Positions 53,284 to 62,684 of a stretch of 64,000 nucleotides of DNA are shown in pieces; the stretch's first letter is position 1; each line of letters begins with the position of its first letter. Made by a program: the position numbers and the translations under genes. The notes below the pieces were generated by a model. The model saw only the letters and a list, made by a program, of their open reading frames with translations. It searched no databases and was not told the origin of the DNA. Source of the DNA: Pseudomonas paracarnis (GTDB lineage Bacteria > Pseudomonadota > Gammaproteobacteria > Pseudomonadales > Pseudomonadaceae); the NCBI RefSeq assembly GCF_904063055.1, contig NZ_CAJFCN010000001.1:620001-684000 (forward strand), in the 5' to 3' direction.

Positions 53284-54048
53284 CTACCTGGGCATGTCGC
53301 CGACGACGTCGGCAGGCATTTCCGTAGTGGGTGAAACGACCGAATCCTCAGCTGCCAGCATGTCCATGGCCGACAGCAGTGCATCGCCTTCGATAGGCCC
53401 CTGCAGCAGGATCGCCTGGCTGGTCTGGCGATCGTGTAGTCGCAGGGATGGCGTCGCGGTCACGCCGCCCTTGGTGGCTTCCTCGGCCTGAGCGCGAATC
53501 AACGTTTCGGGCCGCTCGCTGGCCAAACACTGCTCGACGGCTGGGTTTAGGCCGGGATAGCGCAGGCCCTCGGGCAAGCCCAGGCCGTCACTGCGCGTGT
53601 GCGCATAGACCCATTCAATGGCCTGCCAAAAGGCCACATGCCCGCCACTTTCGGCGGCGCACTCGGCCAGGCGTGCCTCGGCAGAGGCGGCCGGTTCGTG
53701 CGCGGCCAGCGGCTGGTGCTGCCATTGCAGGGCTACGTCCGCGTTGGCGCCCACCCAGCGTTTGAGTTGCGGAAAGTACTCCCGGCAGAACGGACATTCG
53801 AGGTCGGCATAGAGCGTCAGCGTGAACCGGCCCTGCGCGTTGCCCATTTGCCAGGGCGGCCCGGCCACCTGCGCGGTACTGACCGGCGCGGGAGCCAACG
53901 ACGCGGGTTCGCTGGGTGCGCGGGACACGAGCCAGATCAGCAGCAGCGCGATCAATCCAGCGGCCAAGAACCAGGGCCAGCGCTTGCGCGAGCGCCGATG
54001 GCGGAGCGCCTGGACTGGCATCGGAATGGAAGGATGTTTCGGTTTCAC
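53284..54048 (-). CDS. DsbA/DsbG-like thioredoxin-fold protein of the transfer operon
   Basis: A 254-residue protein with one N-terminal membrane anchor (WFLAAGLIALLLIWLVS near 25-41) and a periplasmic thioredoxin-fold domain. The active site is CPFC (DLECPFCREYFPQL near 90), with a cis-Pro loop (TATPSLRLHD). It probably forms or repairs disulfide bonds in Cys-rich transfer proteins such as PFL_4710 and PFL_4711. It lies 15 bases after the VirB4-like ATPase gene; the 178 bases between it and the JAB gene hold nothing I can identify. Confidence 0.88.
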   Translation of the reverse strand: MKPKHPSIPMPVQALRHRRSRKRWPWFLAAGLIALLLIWLVSRAPSEPASLAPAPVSTAQVAGPPWQMGNAQGRFTLTLYADLECPFCREYFPQLKRWVGANADVALQWQHQPLAAHEPAASAEARLAECAAESGGHVAFWQAIEWVYAHTRSDGLGLPEGLRYPGLNPAVEQCLASERPETLIRAQAEEATKGGVTATPSLRLHDRQTSQAILLQGPIEGDALLSAMDMLAAEDSVVSPTTEMPADVVGDMPR

Positions 54049-54063
54049 GGCAGTCTCCGGCGG

Positions 54064-56973
54064 CTATTGCGGCAGGCCCAAGGCCGGCGACTCGATGCCG
54101 CGCGCCTGGTCGATCTTCTCGGCCACCTTGAAGGCCGCGTCGAGTTCACTGATGCCGTGCTGTTGCATGAGTTGGTAACGCTCGGCTTTCTCCTCGGGTT
54201 CGGTCTGCGCAAGCGCGAGATAGAGGCTCGGTGGCACGGCCCGAAACAGCACTTCCAGGCTCTTGGAGAGGATGACGCCCTCGGTGAACTTCCCGGCTTC
54301 CTTGCGCGCCGAAAGCATCAGCGCCTTCTGCGCAGGCGAGAGTTCGCGGAACCGGGCGATCTTCTCCACCTCATCGGGCGGCATCGACAGACAGATCCAC
54401 CACTCGATCATGTTGAGCATGGGCTCTGCGGCGCGCGGCAAGTCGTCGATGTTTTGTGTGGCGAGCCAGAACCAGGCCCCCAACTTGCGCCACATCTTGG
54501 TGATCTTCACCACGTAGGGGGCGAGCAGCTGGTTCTTGGTGATGATGTGCCCTTCGTCGGTGACGTTGATGATCGGGCGGCCCAGGTACTGATCGCGCTC
54601 GGCGATGTTGTTCACCGTGCTGATCAGGCTGATGTAGGCAATGGAGAGCTGAGCGTTGTAGCCCTCGCGGGCATAGGTCGCCAGATCGACCAGGGTGATG
54701 TCGGCTTCGGGCCACGGCGAACCGTCACGGTCGAACATTTCACCGTCCGTGCCTTGGCAGAACATGTCCATGGCGTCGGCCATCTCCAGCAGTCGCACAC
54801 GCCGCATTTCCGGCAGCGTCGAGTCCTGGCTGCGCGTGCGCAGCGCGTTGCGCACATCGCGCGTGAGCACGGTGCGCTTCTCGTCATCCTTGCTGTGGCA
54901 GTGCTCTGCGGCATCGAGGATGCACTGGCGGATCAGTGAGCGGTCGGCCCGCGTCATCCGGGCTTCTTCCTTGTCTTCGCCGCCGGTGATCATCAGCCTC
55001 GCGGTGATCTCCAATTCGCCCAGCACGTCGCGCTGCTCATCCGCCTCCATGGCCACAGCATCGGGTGGCAGGTCTTCATCCAGCGCATCGGCATCGAGCG
55101 TCTGCACGTCGCTGGGCGTCTCGATCAGCCGCCGCGCATCCGCGAATGGCGCCAGGGTAACGCCCGAGCCCGGCGCGAGCTTGACCCGGTTCACGGTCAG
55201 GCCCAGGCGCCGGGCAAAATCGCTGAACAAGCCGAAGCTGTTGCCGGCCTCGACAATGAACAGCCGTGGCCGGTAGATCGCCGTGACCTGATTCAAGAGG
55301 TTGTTGAGGGTCGCCGACTTGCCCGAACCCGTCGGGCCGAACAGAAACAGGTGGGCATTCATCTGCCGATCCAGGCGGTTGAGCGGATCAAAGGTGATCG
55401 GCCCGCCGCCGCGGTTGAACATCGTGATGCCGGGGTGCCCCGTACCCTGGGCGCGGCCCCACACGGGGGAGAGGTTCGCCGCGTGCTGGGCGAACATCAG
55501 TTGGGTGTACCACTTGCGCCGATCCTGACCGGGGTTGTAGCAGCACGGCAGCCAGCGCAGGTAGCTGTTCAGCGGGGCCACCTCGTCATCCTCGCGCACC
55601 GGCTGCAAGCCAGCGTTGAGCATGACGTTCGCCAGGTCCAGGCCGCGTCGATCCAGTTCCGTCTCATCGCGCCCGCGCAGGTAGAACGCCAGCGTGCCGC
55701 GATAGAGCTTGTGCGCGCTGCCGATCAGGGAGCGGGCTTCATGCACGTCCTTGAGCGTCTGCTCCGACGCCAGGGTTTCGCCGACCGCTTTCTTGGCCAG
55801 GTGGTTCAAGTCCGCTTCAAGGACATCCTGCGGCGTGGCGACCATCGTCAGGCAAAGGGTGGTGTCCTCGGGCATCTGGTCGAACAGCGTGTTGATGGCG
55901 TCGCCTTTGCGGGTTTCGCCGGTCAGGTGCCCCGTGCCCGGCGGCATGCGCAGGCGGTCGGTGATCAGCACGCGGTGCGGCATGCCGTCGAAATGCCAGG
56001 TGCCGTGCGCCACGTCGGAACGCGGCTGGCCGAAGAACAGCCGCTGGCTGAAATCCCGCCCGCTCGCCAGTTCGATCTCGCCGTCCTCGCCGGCCTCCGT
56101 ACTTTCGGGGTAGCGCGCCAGCGCATAGAAGCGCTCCCGGTCTTCGGCCCCAGGCCCGAGCAACGTGGGACGCGGGTTGAACCAGCGCAGCAGCCAGTCG
56201 TGAACATCCGCAGCCACCATGCGCCTGGCCTGAATGCCGGCGTTCGCCAGTCCGCCGCACAGGCGGTCGCAGACGATATTGAGCATCTGCTCGGGCGTCT
56301 GCCCGCGGCGGCTGTTTTGCCCTTGGCCGGTCACGCGGCGATAGACCACCATGCGCACGCGTCGGGTCTGGCCGCGCCAGCGCAGCCGCGTGACCACCGT
56401 GTCCTCGAACAGGCCGCCCGGCTTGGCTACCGCGCGCAGGTGGTGACCGAAAAAGCGCAGGTAGAACTCGGTGAACGCCGTATCACGGGCGCGCGGCTGC
56501 ACATAGTCGCGCAGGGTCTGCATGTACTGGTCGAAACTGGGCTCGTCCTGAGCGTAGAGCTGCAGCACCCAGGGGTTCTCGTCCAGTTCATCGAAACTGT
56601 CCTGCAGCGCGTTTTCCAAGGCATCGCGGGCCTGCGCGAGCCAGCCGGGTTCCCGGCCCTCGGTGCCCAGCGGCACCAGCTCGTAGAACGCCGCCACTGA
56701 TTGCCCGTCTTCCAGCAACATGGCTTTCGACTGCGGCAGGAACTCCACCCAGGGCAACAGTTCCACGAACGACGGCGCGACCTCGTACAGCGTCTGCTCG
56801 TCTGCCAGGGTCGCCGGCCTGCGGCCTTGCACCGTCGCGCCGGGTTCGGGGATGCCGGCCTGGCGCAGTGCCTCGACGTGGCGCTGCCAGCCGTCCGGCT
56901 GCTCGTCAGCGCCAGCGCCGGACGCGTCCAGCTTCGGTGCGGCCAGCTTCGGCCAGGGGAGTCTCCAGCGCAT
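54064..56973 (-). CDS. traC: Conjugative transfer ATPase TraC / VirB4-like (PFL_4706 family)
   Basis: A 969-residue protein. The N-terminal half is the TraC/VirB4 membrane-associated domain (PSFVELLPWVEFLPQSKAML near 65). The C-terminal motor has Walker A LFGPTGSGKSATLNNLL near 540, Walker B IINVTDEGHII near 805, and the WLATQNIDDLPRAAEPML segment after it. It powers pilus biogenesis and substrate transfer at the inner membrane. It overlaps the lipoprotein gene by one base and is intact. Confidence 0.95.
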   Translation of the reverse strand: MRWRLPWPKLAAPKLDASGAGADEQPDGWQRHVEALRQAGIPEPGATVQGRRPATLADEQTLYEVAPSFVELLPWVEFLPQSKAMLLEDGQSVAAFYELVPLGTEGREPGWLAQARDALENALQDSFDELDENPWVLQLYAQDEPSFDQYMQTLRDYVQPRARDTAFTEFYLRFFGHHLRAVAKPGGLFEDTVVTRLRWRGQTRRVRMVVYRRVTGQGQNSRRGQTPEQMLNIVCDRLCGGLANAGIQARRMVAADVHDWLLRWFNPRPTLLGPGAEDRERFYALARYPESTEAGEDGEIELASGRDFSQRLFFGQPRSDVAHGTWHFDGMPHRVLITDRLRMPPGTGHLTGETRKGDAINTLFDQMPEDTTLCLTMVATPQDVLEADLNHLAKKAVGETLASEQTLKDVHEARSLIGSAHKLYRGTLAFYLRGRDETELDRRGLDLANVMLNAGLQPVREDDEVAPLNSYLRWLPCCYNPGQDRRKWYTQLMFAQHAANLSPVWGRAQGTGHPGITMFNRGGGPITFDPLNRLDRQMNAHLFLFGPTGSGKSATLNNLLNQVTAIYRPRLFIVEAGNSFGLFSDFARRLGLTVNRVKLAPGSGVTLAPFADARRLIETPSDVQTLDADALDEDLPPDAVAMEADEQRDVLGELEITARLMITGGEDKEEARMTRADRSLIRQCILDAAEHCHSKDDEKRTVLTRDVRNALRTRSQDSTLPEMRRVRLLEMADAMDMFCQGTDGEMFDRDGSPWPEADITLVDLATYAREGYNAQLSIAYISLISTVNNIAERDQYLGRPIINVTDEGHIITKNQLLAPYVVKITKMWRKLGAWFWLATQNIDDLPRAAEPMLNMIEWWICLSMPPDEVEKIARFRELSPAQKALMLSARKEAGKFTEGVILSKSLEVLFRAVPPSLYLALAQTEPEEKAERYQLMQQHGISELDAAFKVAEKIDQARGIESPALGLPQ

Positions 56974-57422
56974 CAGTAGTCCTCCACGCGCTCGCCTGGC
57001 ATGGCGTACTGCACGCGCTGGTACAGCGGGAACACGGTCGTATAGCCCGGAATCGGCACCGGGTCGGTGCCCGCCAAATGGGGATACACGTACATCACGA
57101 GGTCGGGGTTGGGCAGGCGCTGGAACTGGCGATAGACCTCGTTGCGCGCCGTGCGCGTGTAGCGCATCTGCTCGGCAGGTGCGGCCTGCACATCCATCTC
57201 GGTCAGCGGCCTGCGCAGGCTCTGGCGTACATCGAGCAACTGCCTGCGCGCCACCTGGCCGGCGCCACCGCCGCCGTCACCGGCGTTCTGTTGCCAGATG
57301 TCCATCATCGTGCTGTCGCCGTGGGTCAGCAACTTTTCCTTGCTGGTGGCGCAGCCGCCGAGCAGCGCGACGGCCAAGGCCAGCGCCAGGCCTTGAGCCC
57401 AGCTATTCAAGTTCGAGAGCAT
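56973..57422 (-). CDS. Conjugative transfer region lipoprotein (TIGR03751 type)
   Basis: A 149-residue lipoprotein from ATG 57422, inside the end of the upstream gene. Signal peptide with lipobox LLGGC (ALALAVALLGGCATSKEKLL). The mature part is short and polar, ending PGYTTVFPLYQRVQYAMPGE. It should be anchored in the outer membrane like VirB7/TraV-type components that stabilise the core channel. A long frame to 57659 is mostly antisense-like and was not used. Confidence 0.9.
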   Translation of the reverse strand: MLSNLNSWAQGLALALAVALLGGCATSKEKLLTHGDSTMMDIWQQNAGDGGGGAGQVARRQLLDVRQSLRRPLTEMDVQAAPAEQMRYTRTARNEVYRQFQRLPNPDLVMYVYPHLAGTDPVPIPGYTTVFPLYQRVQYAMPGERVEDY

Positions 57423-58812
57423 GGCTGTCTCCTGCGCGGTGATCGACCTTGCGGCCTTCTGGGTCGAAGTCGATGGCGAGCGGCTTTTCGAGGTGGACGG
57501 CGACCTTGGCACCGGGCTGCACATAAACGGCAGCGAAGGCCTGGCCGTAGAGCTTGTTGACCCAGCTCGACATGTCCTGGACGCCACTGGCGAGAATCCG
57601 CCCCACGGCCTCCTGGCCGCTGATGCCCACGCTGCCGATGGAGCCGTCGGCGCCGACATAGGACGCCCTGCCGTTGTCGGATTCGATGAGTGAGGCCACG
57701 CCAGCGCCAGCCGCCGTGATCAGCGCCTGGGTGCCAAGGTACTGCTGCGCATTGCTGCGCCGCTCGCCGCTGACACAGGGAATGCCGTGCGGGTCGCTGA
57801 TCCAGCCCAGGCCGTCACGTTGTTGGTTGTTCTGCTGGTTGCCCTCGCGATCCTCGGGAATGGTGCGGATGGTCCCGTCATGGAACACGAAGGTGATGCT
57901 GCGCACCTGGCCGCGCACGCACGAGAGCGTCCAGTCGCCCGATGCGGTGCCGGAGAACACGGCTCCGGCCACATCGGGAATGTCGATACCGTTCGCGGTC
58001 AAATTGTCAGGCCCGACCAAGACCTTGAAGGGGTATGGATCGTTCACCGTGCCGTCGATCGGCACGCGGCCAATCAGCGCCGTCATTGCCACCGACCCCA
58101 TCAGCGTCGAGTTGGTCGGCACGGTATAGACGGGCGTCGCGCTCTTGACGCCAGCGGCGCGTGCGCCCGCGTTCGCCACGGTTTGCGCTGTGGTTTCCAG
58201 CGTGCTCTGTGCGGAACCGAAGCTGGTGGGGAAGCTTATGCCGCCATTCGACCTGCCGCGCCCGTCGCTTTGTTTCGCGTCGTCGGGCTCCACCCAGCGC
58301 ATACCGCCTTCCATGCCGGCCTCGTCGCCGTCACGTAGGCCCAGCCCCACCGGCAAATCGGCATGGCCACCGCCACGTCCGCCGATGCTGTCCAGGCGCT
58401 GCTGCAGGTCGGCGAGCAGCCCCTCGGTCTGCTGGCGCGTGCTGGCCGCCTGCTGCTGGTCACGGCGCAGGTCGGAGCGTTCGGATTCGAGGGCCGAACT
58501 GATGCGCTGGTCGATGGCGCCCTCGCGCTGGCGCAGTCGCTGATTCTCCTCGCGCTGCGACCTGTTGTCGGACAGCGCGGTCTGAAGCTCGGTGCGCAAC
58601 TGCTTCACCTGGGCAACCAGCGTCGCCACGGTGTCGCGCGGGGTATCGCCCTCGATGCCCAGCGCCTTCATTTCCTCCGGCGTGAGCCTGCTGCTGCCAT
58701 CTGCGGTGGGCGGCGCCGACGCACCGCCACCGGAGAACAGCCGGATGGCGACGAACAGCACCAGCAGGGCCACGGGGATCAGCAGCCACTTCAGGAGACC
58801 GTTACTGCGCAT
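57403..58812 (-). CDS. Integrating conjugative element protein, PFL_4705 family (TraB/VirB10-like)
   Basis: A 469-residue protein: one N-terminal membrane anchor (LLKWLLIPVALLVLFVAIRL), a coiled coil with many Arg, Gln and Glu (about 70-135), a Gly-rich linker, and a beta-rich C-terminal domain (AMTALIGRVPIDGTVNDPYP, then FKVLVGPDNLTANGIDIPDV). This is the TraB/VirB10 plan that spans inner and outer membranes of the type IV secretion core. It overlaps the PFL_4704 gene by 11 bases. Confidence 0.92.
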   Translation of the reverse strand: MRSNGLLKWLLIPVALLVLFVAIRLFSGGGASAPPTADGSSRLTPEEMKALGIEGDTPRDTVATLVAQVKQLRTELQTALSDNRSQREENQRLRQREGAIDQRISSALESERSDLRRDQQQAASTRQQTEGLLADLQQRLDSIGGRGGGHADLPVGLGLRDGDEAGMEGGMRWVEPDDAKQSDGRGRSNGGISFPTSFGSAQSTLETTAQTVANAGARAAGVKSATPVYTVPTNSTLMGSVAMTALIGRVPIDGTVNDPYPFKVLVGPDNLTANGIDIPDVAGAVFSGTASGDWTLSCVRGQVRSITFVFHDGTIRTIPEDREGNQQNNQQRDGLGWISDPHGIPCVSGERRSNAQQYLGTQALITAAGAGVASLIESDNGRASYVGADGSIGSVGISGQEAVGRILASGVQDMSSWVNKLYGQAFAAVYVQPGAKVAVHLEKPLAIDFDPEGRKVDHRAGDSHALELE

Positions 58813-59737
58813 GGCGGGCCTCCCTGTCGTCGCTGGCTGCTGCTTTGGGCTGCGGGAGATGCACAGCGGGGTCGAAGCGATGGATCGCCGGCAGCAGCGA
58901 TTGCGCGAGGCCGTGCCCGCGCGTCACCAGGTACAGGACGGTGGTGTCCTCGGGGGTTCCGCGCGGGCCAAGCGCCTCGTGCTGGAAGGTGGCGGTGAGA
59001 AAGTCACCTTGCAGCACGCGCGGGTCGAGGCTGATCCAGTCGCTGCTGTTGTTGGTCAGGCGCACGGCAGTGACCCACTGGTCTTCCAGACGCCACGACG
59101 CGAGCGCCACAGCGCGCACCGGCAAGGTCGGCATCAGCGTGCCGAGGTCGAGGTCGCGGCGCAGGTTGACCCGCATGACGCCTGGCAAGGCTTCCACGGT
59201 GCGCAGCGGCGCGTAGAGGTTCTGTGCGGCAAAGCGTGTCAGCACGACGGGAATTGGCGTTTCGCGTCGCGCCATACGGGTGTCAGATTGATTCTGGGCG
59301 CGCGCCTGGGGCGCATCGACACCGTCAGGCTGATCGCCATAGCGCGCTGGTGTGCTGTTGCCCTCGACGATGCGCACCGGTTCCAGCTCGGCCTCGCCGT
59401 CCTTGGGCGGCTCCGCCGCAATGTCGAGCAGGATCAACGCGCCCGTGTCGGCGTCCTGCAATTGCAGCCGTGTGGGCTCGATCGGCTCGTTGGCACGCAG
59501 GTATATCGCGCCACCTGCGCTCTGCACGCGCAGTCGCTCACCGACGCCCGCAGGCACGCCCACGCGGACGTTTCGGTCGATGAACACGATGCGCTCCTGG
59601 CCGACCTTCAACGGCACCGCCAGCGGCATGCGCTCCCAACGCAGGATCTCCACAGCATGGGCTACAGGTGCTGCGACCACGGCCAGCAGCCCCAGCAGCG
59701 CGAACACAGGATGCTTCATGGGCTTCATGGGCTTCAT
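58802..59737 (-). CDS. Integrating conjugative element protein, PFL_4704 family (TraK/VirB9-like)
   Basis: A 311-residue exported protein. Its start lies in a small in-frame repeat encoding MKPMKPMK, so three ATGs compete; the first (59737) overlaps the upstream stop by ATGA. Signal peptide FALLGLLAVVAAPVAHA, then beta-rich sequence (ILRWERMPLAVPLKVGQERI, then VFIDRNVRVGVP) typical of TraK/VirB9-like secretins. It likely forms part of the outer-membrane core ring with the TraB-like protein and lipoprotein encoded beside it. Confidence 0.9.
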   Translation of the reverse strand: MKPMKPMKHPVFALLGLLAVVAAPVAHAVEILRWERMPLAVPLKVGQERIVFIDRNVRVGVPAGVGERLRVQSAGGAIYLRANEPIEPTRLQLQDADTGALILLDIAAEPPKDGEAELEPVRIVEGNSTPARYGDQPDGVDAPQARAQNQSDTRMARRETPIPVVLTRFAAQNLYAPLRTVEALPGVMRVNLRRDLDLGTLMPTLPVRAVALASWRLEDQWVTAVRLTNNSSDWISLDPRVLQGDFLTATFQHEALGPRGTPEDTTVLYLVTRGHGLAQSLLPAIHRFDPAVHLPQPKAAASDDREARHAQ

Positions 59738-60426
59738 GAGGAATTACCTCCTTGAGGCGCTTGCGGCGTCAGGCCACCAGGCACCGGGCGCGTCGGCTCC
59801 GGTGCGCTGATGCGCTGGGGCGTGCCCTCGTAGCAGTCGAGCACCAGGCCGAACGGGTTGCGTGCTGGATCGACGTCCACCCGTGCGACCTTCACGGGGT
59901 AGCGCACCAGGGCGCGCTTGACCTGCTCGGCGCCGTAGTACTCGTCGGCGCTGATGTCCAGCGTCACCACCCAGTCGCGGTCGGAGATCACACGCACGCG
60001 CGCCGTGGGGTTGTCGCCATAACTGCGGCCGGGGATTTCGTAGATGCCGCGCACCCGCTGGCGCAGTTCGCCCGTGCTGCGGCGATAGTCGTAGTCCGCC
60101 TTGAGGAATGCCTGGCAGGACGGGGTGAGGTACGGCGAGAGCGTATGGAGGTTGCGCTGGTAGTCCTCTTCGCCATTTGTGGGCCAGCGATTGAGTGTCT
60201 GGAACACGTAGAACGTGAACGCATAGACCGATTCAGGCGGTACTTCCCACCACTTGCGGGTACTGCCGGAGCGCAGGTCAGGCGGAACGTGGATGGTCAG
60301 ATCACGCGGTGCGCTCCACCATCCTCCGCCCATGACCAGGGCGACGATGACCAGCGCGCCAGCACCCAGGCGAAGCGTCTTGATGTGCGCCTGCAGGTGG
60401 GTGATCTCGTTCTTGAAACGGCTCAT
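59734..60426 (-). CDS. Integrating conjugative element protein, PFL_4703 family (VirB8/TraE-like)
   Basis: A 230-residue protein from ATG 60426, which overlaps the upstream stop (ATGA). N-terminal cytoplasmic helix, one membrane segment (LGAGALVIVALVMGGGWW near 20-37), then a periplasmic domain (YAFTFYVFQTLNRWPTNGEE, then YQRNLHTLSPYLTPSCQAFL). This is the VirB8/TraE layout used as an assembly hub at the inner membrane. A longer frame to 60729 is a shadow. Confidence 0.9.
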   Translation of the reverse strand: MSRFKNEITHLQAHIKTLRLGAGALVIVALVMGGGWWSAPRDLTIHVPPDLRSGSTRKWWEVPPESVYAFTFYVFQTLNRWPTNGEEDYQRNLHTLSPYLTPSCQAFLKADYDYRRSTGELRQRVRGIYEIPGRSYGDNPTARVRVISDRDWVVTLDISADEYYGAEQVKRALVRYPVKVARVDVDPARNPFGLVLDCYEGTPQRISAPEPTRPVPGGLTPQAPQGGNSS

Positions 60427-60833
60427 CGTGCGTCCCCGTGCGTGCCCCTGCGGGTAGTCCAGAAGCCAGAGCGCGAGATCAACACATGGCCGCCCACCCA
60501 GCCGGCCATCAGCGGATGGCGCGTGGCGATGCGCCACTGCAACTGCCGGTACAGCCAGGTGTCGGGACGCCCACGCTTGAGGCGGCGCAGGATGCCGCCG
60601 CCGATGAACACGCCCAGGGCCACGCCCAGGACAACAAAGGTCGGCGCGATGGCAATCGTGCGGAACACCCAGGACAGCGGCACGCCGACCACCAGGCCGG
60701 CAGCGCCGGACAGGCCGCAGCAAATCCACAACTCGTCGGCGGTGAGGCCGCGCACGACCACCGGGTGCCTGTTGAGCCGGTGTGGAAGGAACGTGACCGT
60801 CCCATCGGCACGGACATGCTGTTGCTCGGACAT
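60423..60833 (-). CDS. Conjugative transfer region protein (TIGR03750 family, TraL/VirB3-like)
   Basis: A 136-residue protein with a polar start (VRADGTVTFLPHRLNRHPVV) and two adjacent membrane helices (WICCGLSGAAGLVVGVPLSW, then PTFVVLGVALGVFIGGGILR), followed by a basic tail. This is the small two-helix TraL/VirB3-like component. It overlaps the VirB8-like gene by ATGA and is 13 bases after the pilin-like gene. Confidence 0.9.
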   Translation of the reverse strand: MSEQQHVRADGTVTFLPHRLNRHPVVVRGLTADELWICCGLSGAAGLVVGVPLSWVFRTIAIAPTFVVLGVALGVFIGGGILRRLKRGRPDTWLYRQLQWRIATRHPLMAGWVGGHVLISRSGFWTTRRGTHGDAR

Positions 60834-60846
60834 GGCCCGTCCTCGC

Positions 60847-61206
60847 TTACAGGATGCCGGTGGCTTCGGTGAGCAGCCAGATGCCGATCACGAGCAGGAC
60901 AGCGCCGATGGCGACCGTGAGGCCGAACTGGCCCCAGGTCTTGCGGCCGGTGTGGATTTCCGCGTAGGTGCCGTAGGCGTGGTAGCACACGCCAATAAAC
61001 ATCGACGCCACCACCAAGAGGGCCACGAGCATGATGATGTCGTAGCCGTAGTTCCTGATCGTGTCCATGATGCCGCTGCCGGCGCCGCGGGTCGGGTTTT
61101 CCAATTGCGGCAGACCTTGCGCGAACGACAGCGCGGGCAGCGCAACGGTACCCAGCGCCACAGCGGCGCGTTGGGCAAAACGAGTAGAGAGGATGCGGTT
61201 TTGCAT
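60847..61206 (-). CDS. Conjugative transfer region protein (TIGR03745 family, pilin-like)
   Basis: About 119 residues from the second ATG (61206); an ATG two codons upstream (61212) is equally possible. Signal-peptide-like start (AAVALGTVALPALSFAQ) and two hydrophobic helices (IIMLVALLVVASMFIGVCYH, then FGLTVAIGAVLLVIGIWLLT) give a VirB2/TraA-like pilin layout, expected at this place in the operon. It probably forms the conjugative pilus subunit. Confidence 0.88.
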   Translation of the reverse strand: MQNRILSTRFAQRAAVALGTVALPALSFAQGLPQLENPTRGAGSGIMDTIRNYGYDIIMLVALLVVASMFIGVCYHAYGTYAEIHTGRKTWGQFGLTVAIGAVLLVIGIWLLTEATGIL

Positions 61207-61222
61207 GGTCAAACCCTTCAGG

Positions 61223-61456
61223 TCAGGAGAGGAGGAAGAAGGTCAGCACGAGGTACATCGCGATGAAGCGGATGCAGACGCCGAGGAACTGGCGTTGGTT
61301 GAGGCGGTTCTCGGCCCACCCCACGTAGGCCGTTCGGATGGCCCAGACGCCCCAGACGAGCAGAACCGCGAACACGACGCCGACCAGGACGGTCGCCATC
61401 GCGGCCGGCGCGATGCCGCTGTTGGCTTGAAATGCCGAGACTTGGGCACCGTTCAT
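61223..61456 (-). CDS. Integrating conjugative element protein, PFL_4701 family (small membrane protein)
   Basis: A 77-residue protein with two membrane helices (AAMATVLVGVVFAVLLVWGV, then FIAMYLVLTFFLLS) and a short polar loop (GWAENRLNQRQF) typical of the PFL_4701 (TIGR03758) family. Size and topology also recall pilin-like proteins. It overlaps the RAQPRD gene by ATGA. Confidence 0.9.
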   Translation of the reverse strand: MNGAQVSAFQANSGIAPAAMATVLVGVVFAVLLVWGVWAIRTAYVGWAENRLNQRQFLGVCIRFIAMYLVLTFFLLS

Positions 61457-61836
61457 GGTCTGCCCTGCGCAGTCGTCGGCAGCGATGGCGGGGCGGCCCG
61501 CTCGGTGCGGTACTCGCCAGCCAGTTCGAAAAGGTCGCGCGGCTGGGCGCGCGACGGTGTGAGATAGGCCTGGATGCCGGCGCGCACGCGCGCCAGGTCA
61601 GCCAGCAGTTGCGGGTAATCGAAGTGATAGCGCTCGCCCGGCTGGATGGGAACCTGTGCAGCGCCGCCCGCGACGGTGCGCTCCAGCGCATCGAGCTGGC
61701 GCAGCGCAGCGACCAGCTCCTGGCGCTGTGCCGGGGATTCGGCCAACGCCATCGAAGACTGCCCCAGCAGCAGGGCAGTCACGAGAAAAGTGGGCACGCC
61801 GCGATACGCGGCGCGCAGCCAGATCGGAGCCAACAT
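61453..61836 (-). CDS. RAQPRD-family ICE protein
   Basis: A 127-residue exported protein carrying the family's name motif: SRAQPRDLFELAGEYR near 95-110. A signal-like stretch (GVPTFLVTALLLGQSSMALA) is followed by a helical mature domain. The family is specific to this ICE class and thought to be periplasmic; its role is unknown. It is preceded by a 98-base gap after the PFL_4697 gene, in which I see nothing certain. Confidence 0.92.
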   Translation of the reverse strand: MLAPIWLRAAYRGVPTFLVTALLLGQSSMALAESPAQRQELVAALRQLDALERTVAGGAAQVPIQPGERYHFDYPQLLADLARVRAGIQAYLTPSRAQPRDLFELAGEYRTERAAPPSLPTTAQGRP

Positions 61837-61934
61837 CGCGCCATTCCTGTGTGATCAGCAATGGCTTGATCGTGGCGATCAGAGGCGTATCAGGCCGCAA
61901 ACAATAAGAACCTGCGGATGACCGGATTGATGGC

Positions 61935-62684
61935 CTAGAGATACTTCTTGAAGCTCCCTGCAGTCAGGCTCACGGCCAGCCCCAGCAAGCCGGCGCTGGG
62001 CAGCAGGATCAGCAGCGGATGCACCGAGATCGGTAGCGCCAGGTACGTCACCCAAGGCAGCACGGCCAGCGGCATCAGACTGGCTTTCGCTCGGTGGTAG
62101 ATGAAGCCGGATTCGCGGCCCGCGCCGAACCGGCGAACGTCACGCCTCACCAAGCCGTCGATCAAACCAACAAACGCTGCTGTGAAGATCAGCGGCAGCG
62201 TGAGCGCCAGGACCAGCAGGCGCACGAGGAAAGTAAGCGTCGTGAAGGCTGCGGCGATCAAGTAACTCTCCGTCCAGACATAGACCTGACTGATGAAGTA
62301 GCGGAAGTTCCGCGCTTGCCCCTGGCTGGGCGCACGGGCGCGCTCGGCGGTCTGGCTCATGCGCTCCAGCAGCCCCGATCGCACGAACACCCATTCGTAG
62401 CCAGTGTCCACCAACTCATGCGCCGTGCGCCCCGGCTCCTGCACGACTACGCTGCGCGTGAAGTGGTTGGACAGGTGCCCCAGCTCGTACTGCAACATTT
62501 GCTGAGAGTGCTGCCAGCCTTGATCCTTCCAGAACAGGTGCATGCCGATGCACTCCATCAGGATAGAGAACAGCAGCGAGCCGACCAGCACCCCGAGCAG
62601 CCGGAACGGCAAGGTAATGGTGCCGACGATCAGGCCCTGGCGACGGTTCTGCTCACGCTGCGCAGTCGAGGCGGCGTCGCTCAT
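61935..62684 (-). CDS. Integrating conjugative element membrane protein, PFL_4697 family
   Basis: A 249-residue inner-membrane protein with an N-terminal helix (LLGVLVGSLLFSILMECIGM), a cytoplasmic or periplasmic middle, and three more hydrophobic stretches (AAFTTLTFLVRLLVLALTLP, then LPLIFTAAFVGLIDGLVRRD, and a C-terminal pair). It matches the PFL_4697 (TIGR03747) family, always found next to the coupling protein gene. It overlaps traD by ATGA, suggesting a TraD partner. Confidence 0.9.
   Translation of the reverse strand: MSDAASTAQREQNRRQGLIVGTITLPFRLLGVLVGSLLFSILMECIGMHLFWKDQGWQHSQQMLQYELGHLSNHFTRSVVVQEPGRTAHELVDTGYEWVFVRSGLLERMSQTAERARAPSQGQARNFRYFISQVYVWTESYLIAAAFTTLTFLVRLLVLALTLPLIFTAAFVGLIDGLVRRDVRRFGAGRESGFIYHRAKASLMPLAVLPWVTYLALPISVHPLLILLPSAGLLGLAVSLTAGSFKKYL

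Noticed and set aside
55351..56700. Plus-strand frame of 449 codons
   Set aside because: Shadow of the VirB4-like ATPase gene, which has Walker A and B motifs on the minus strand.
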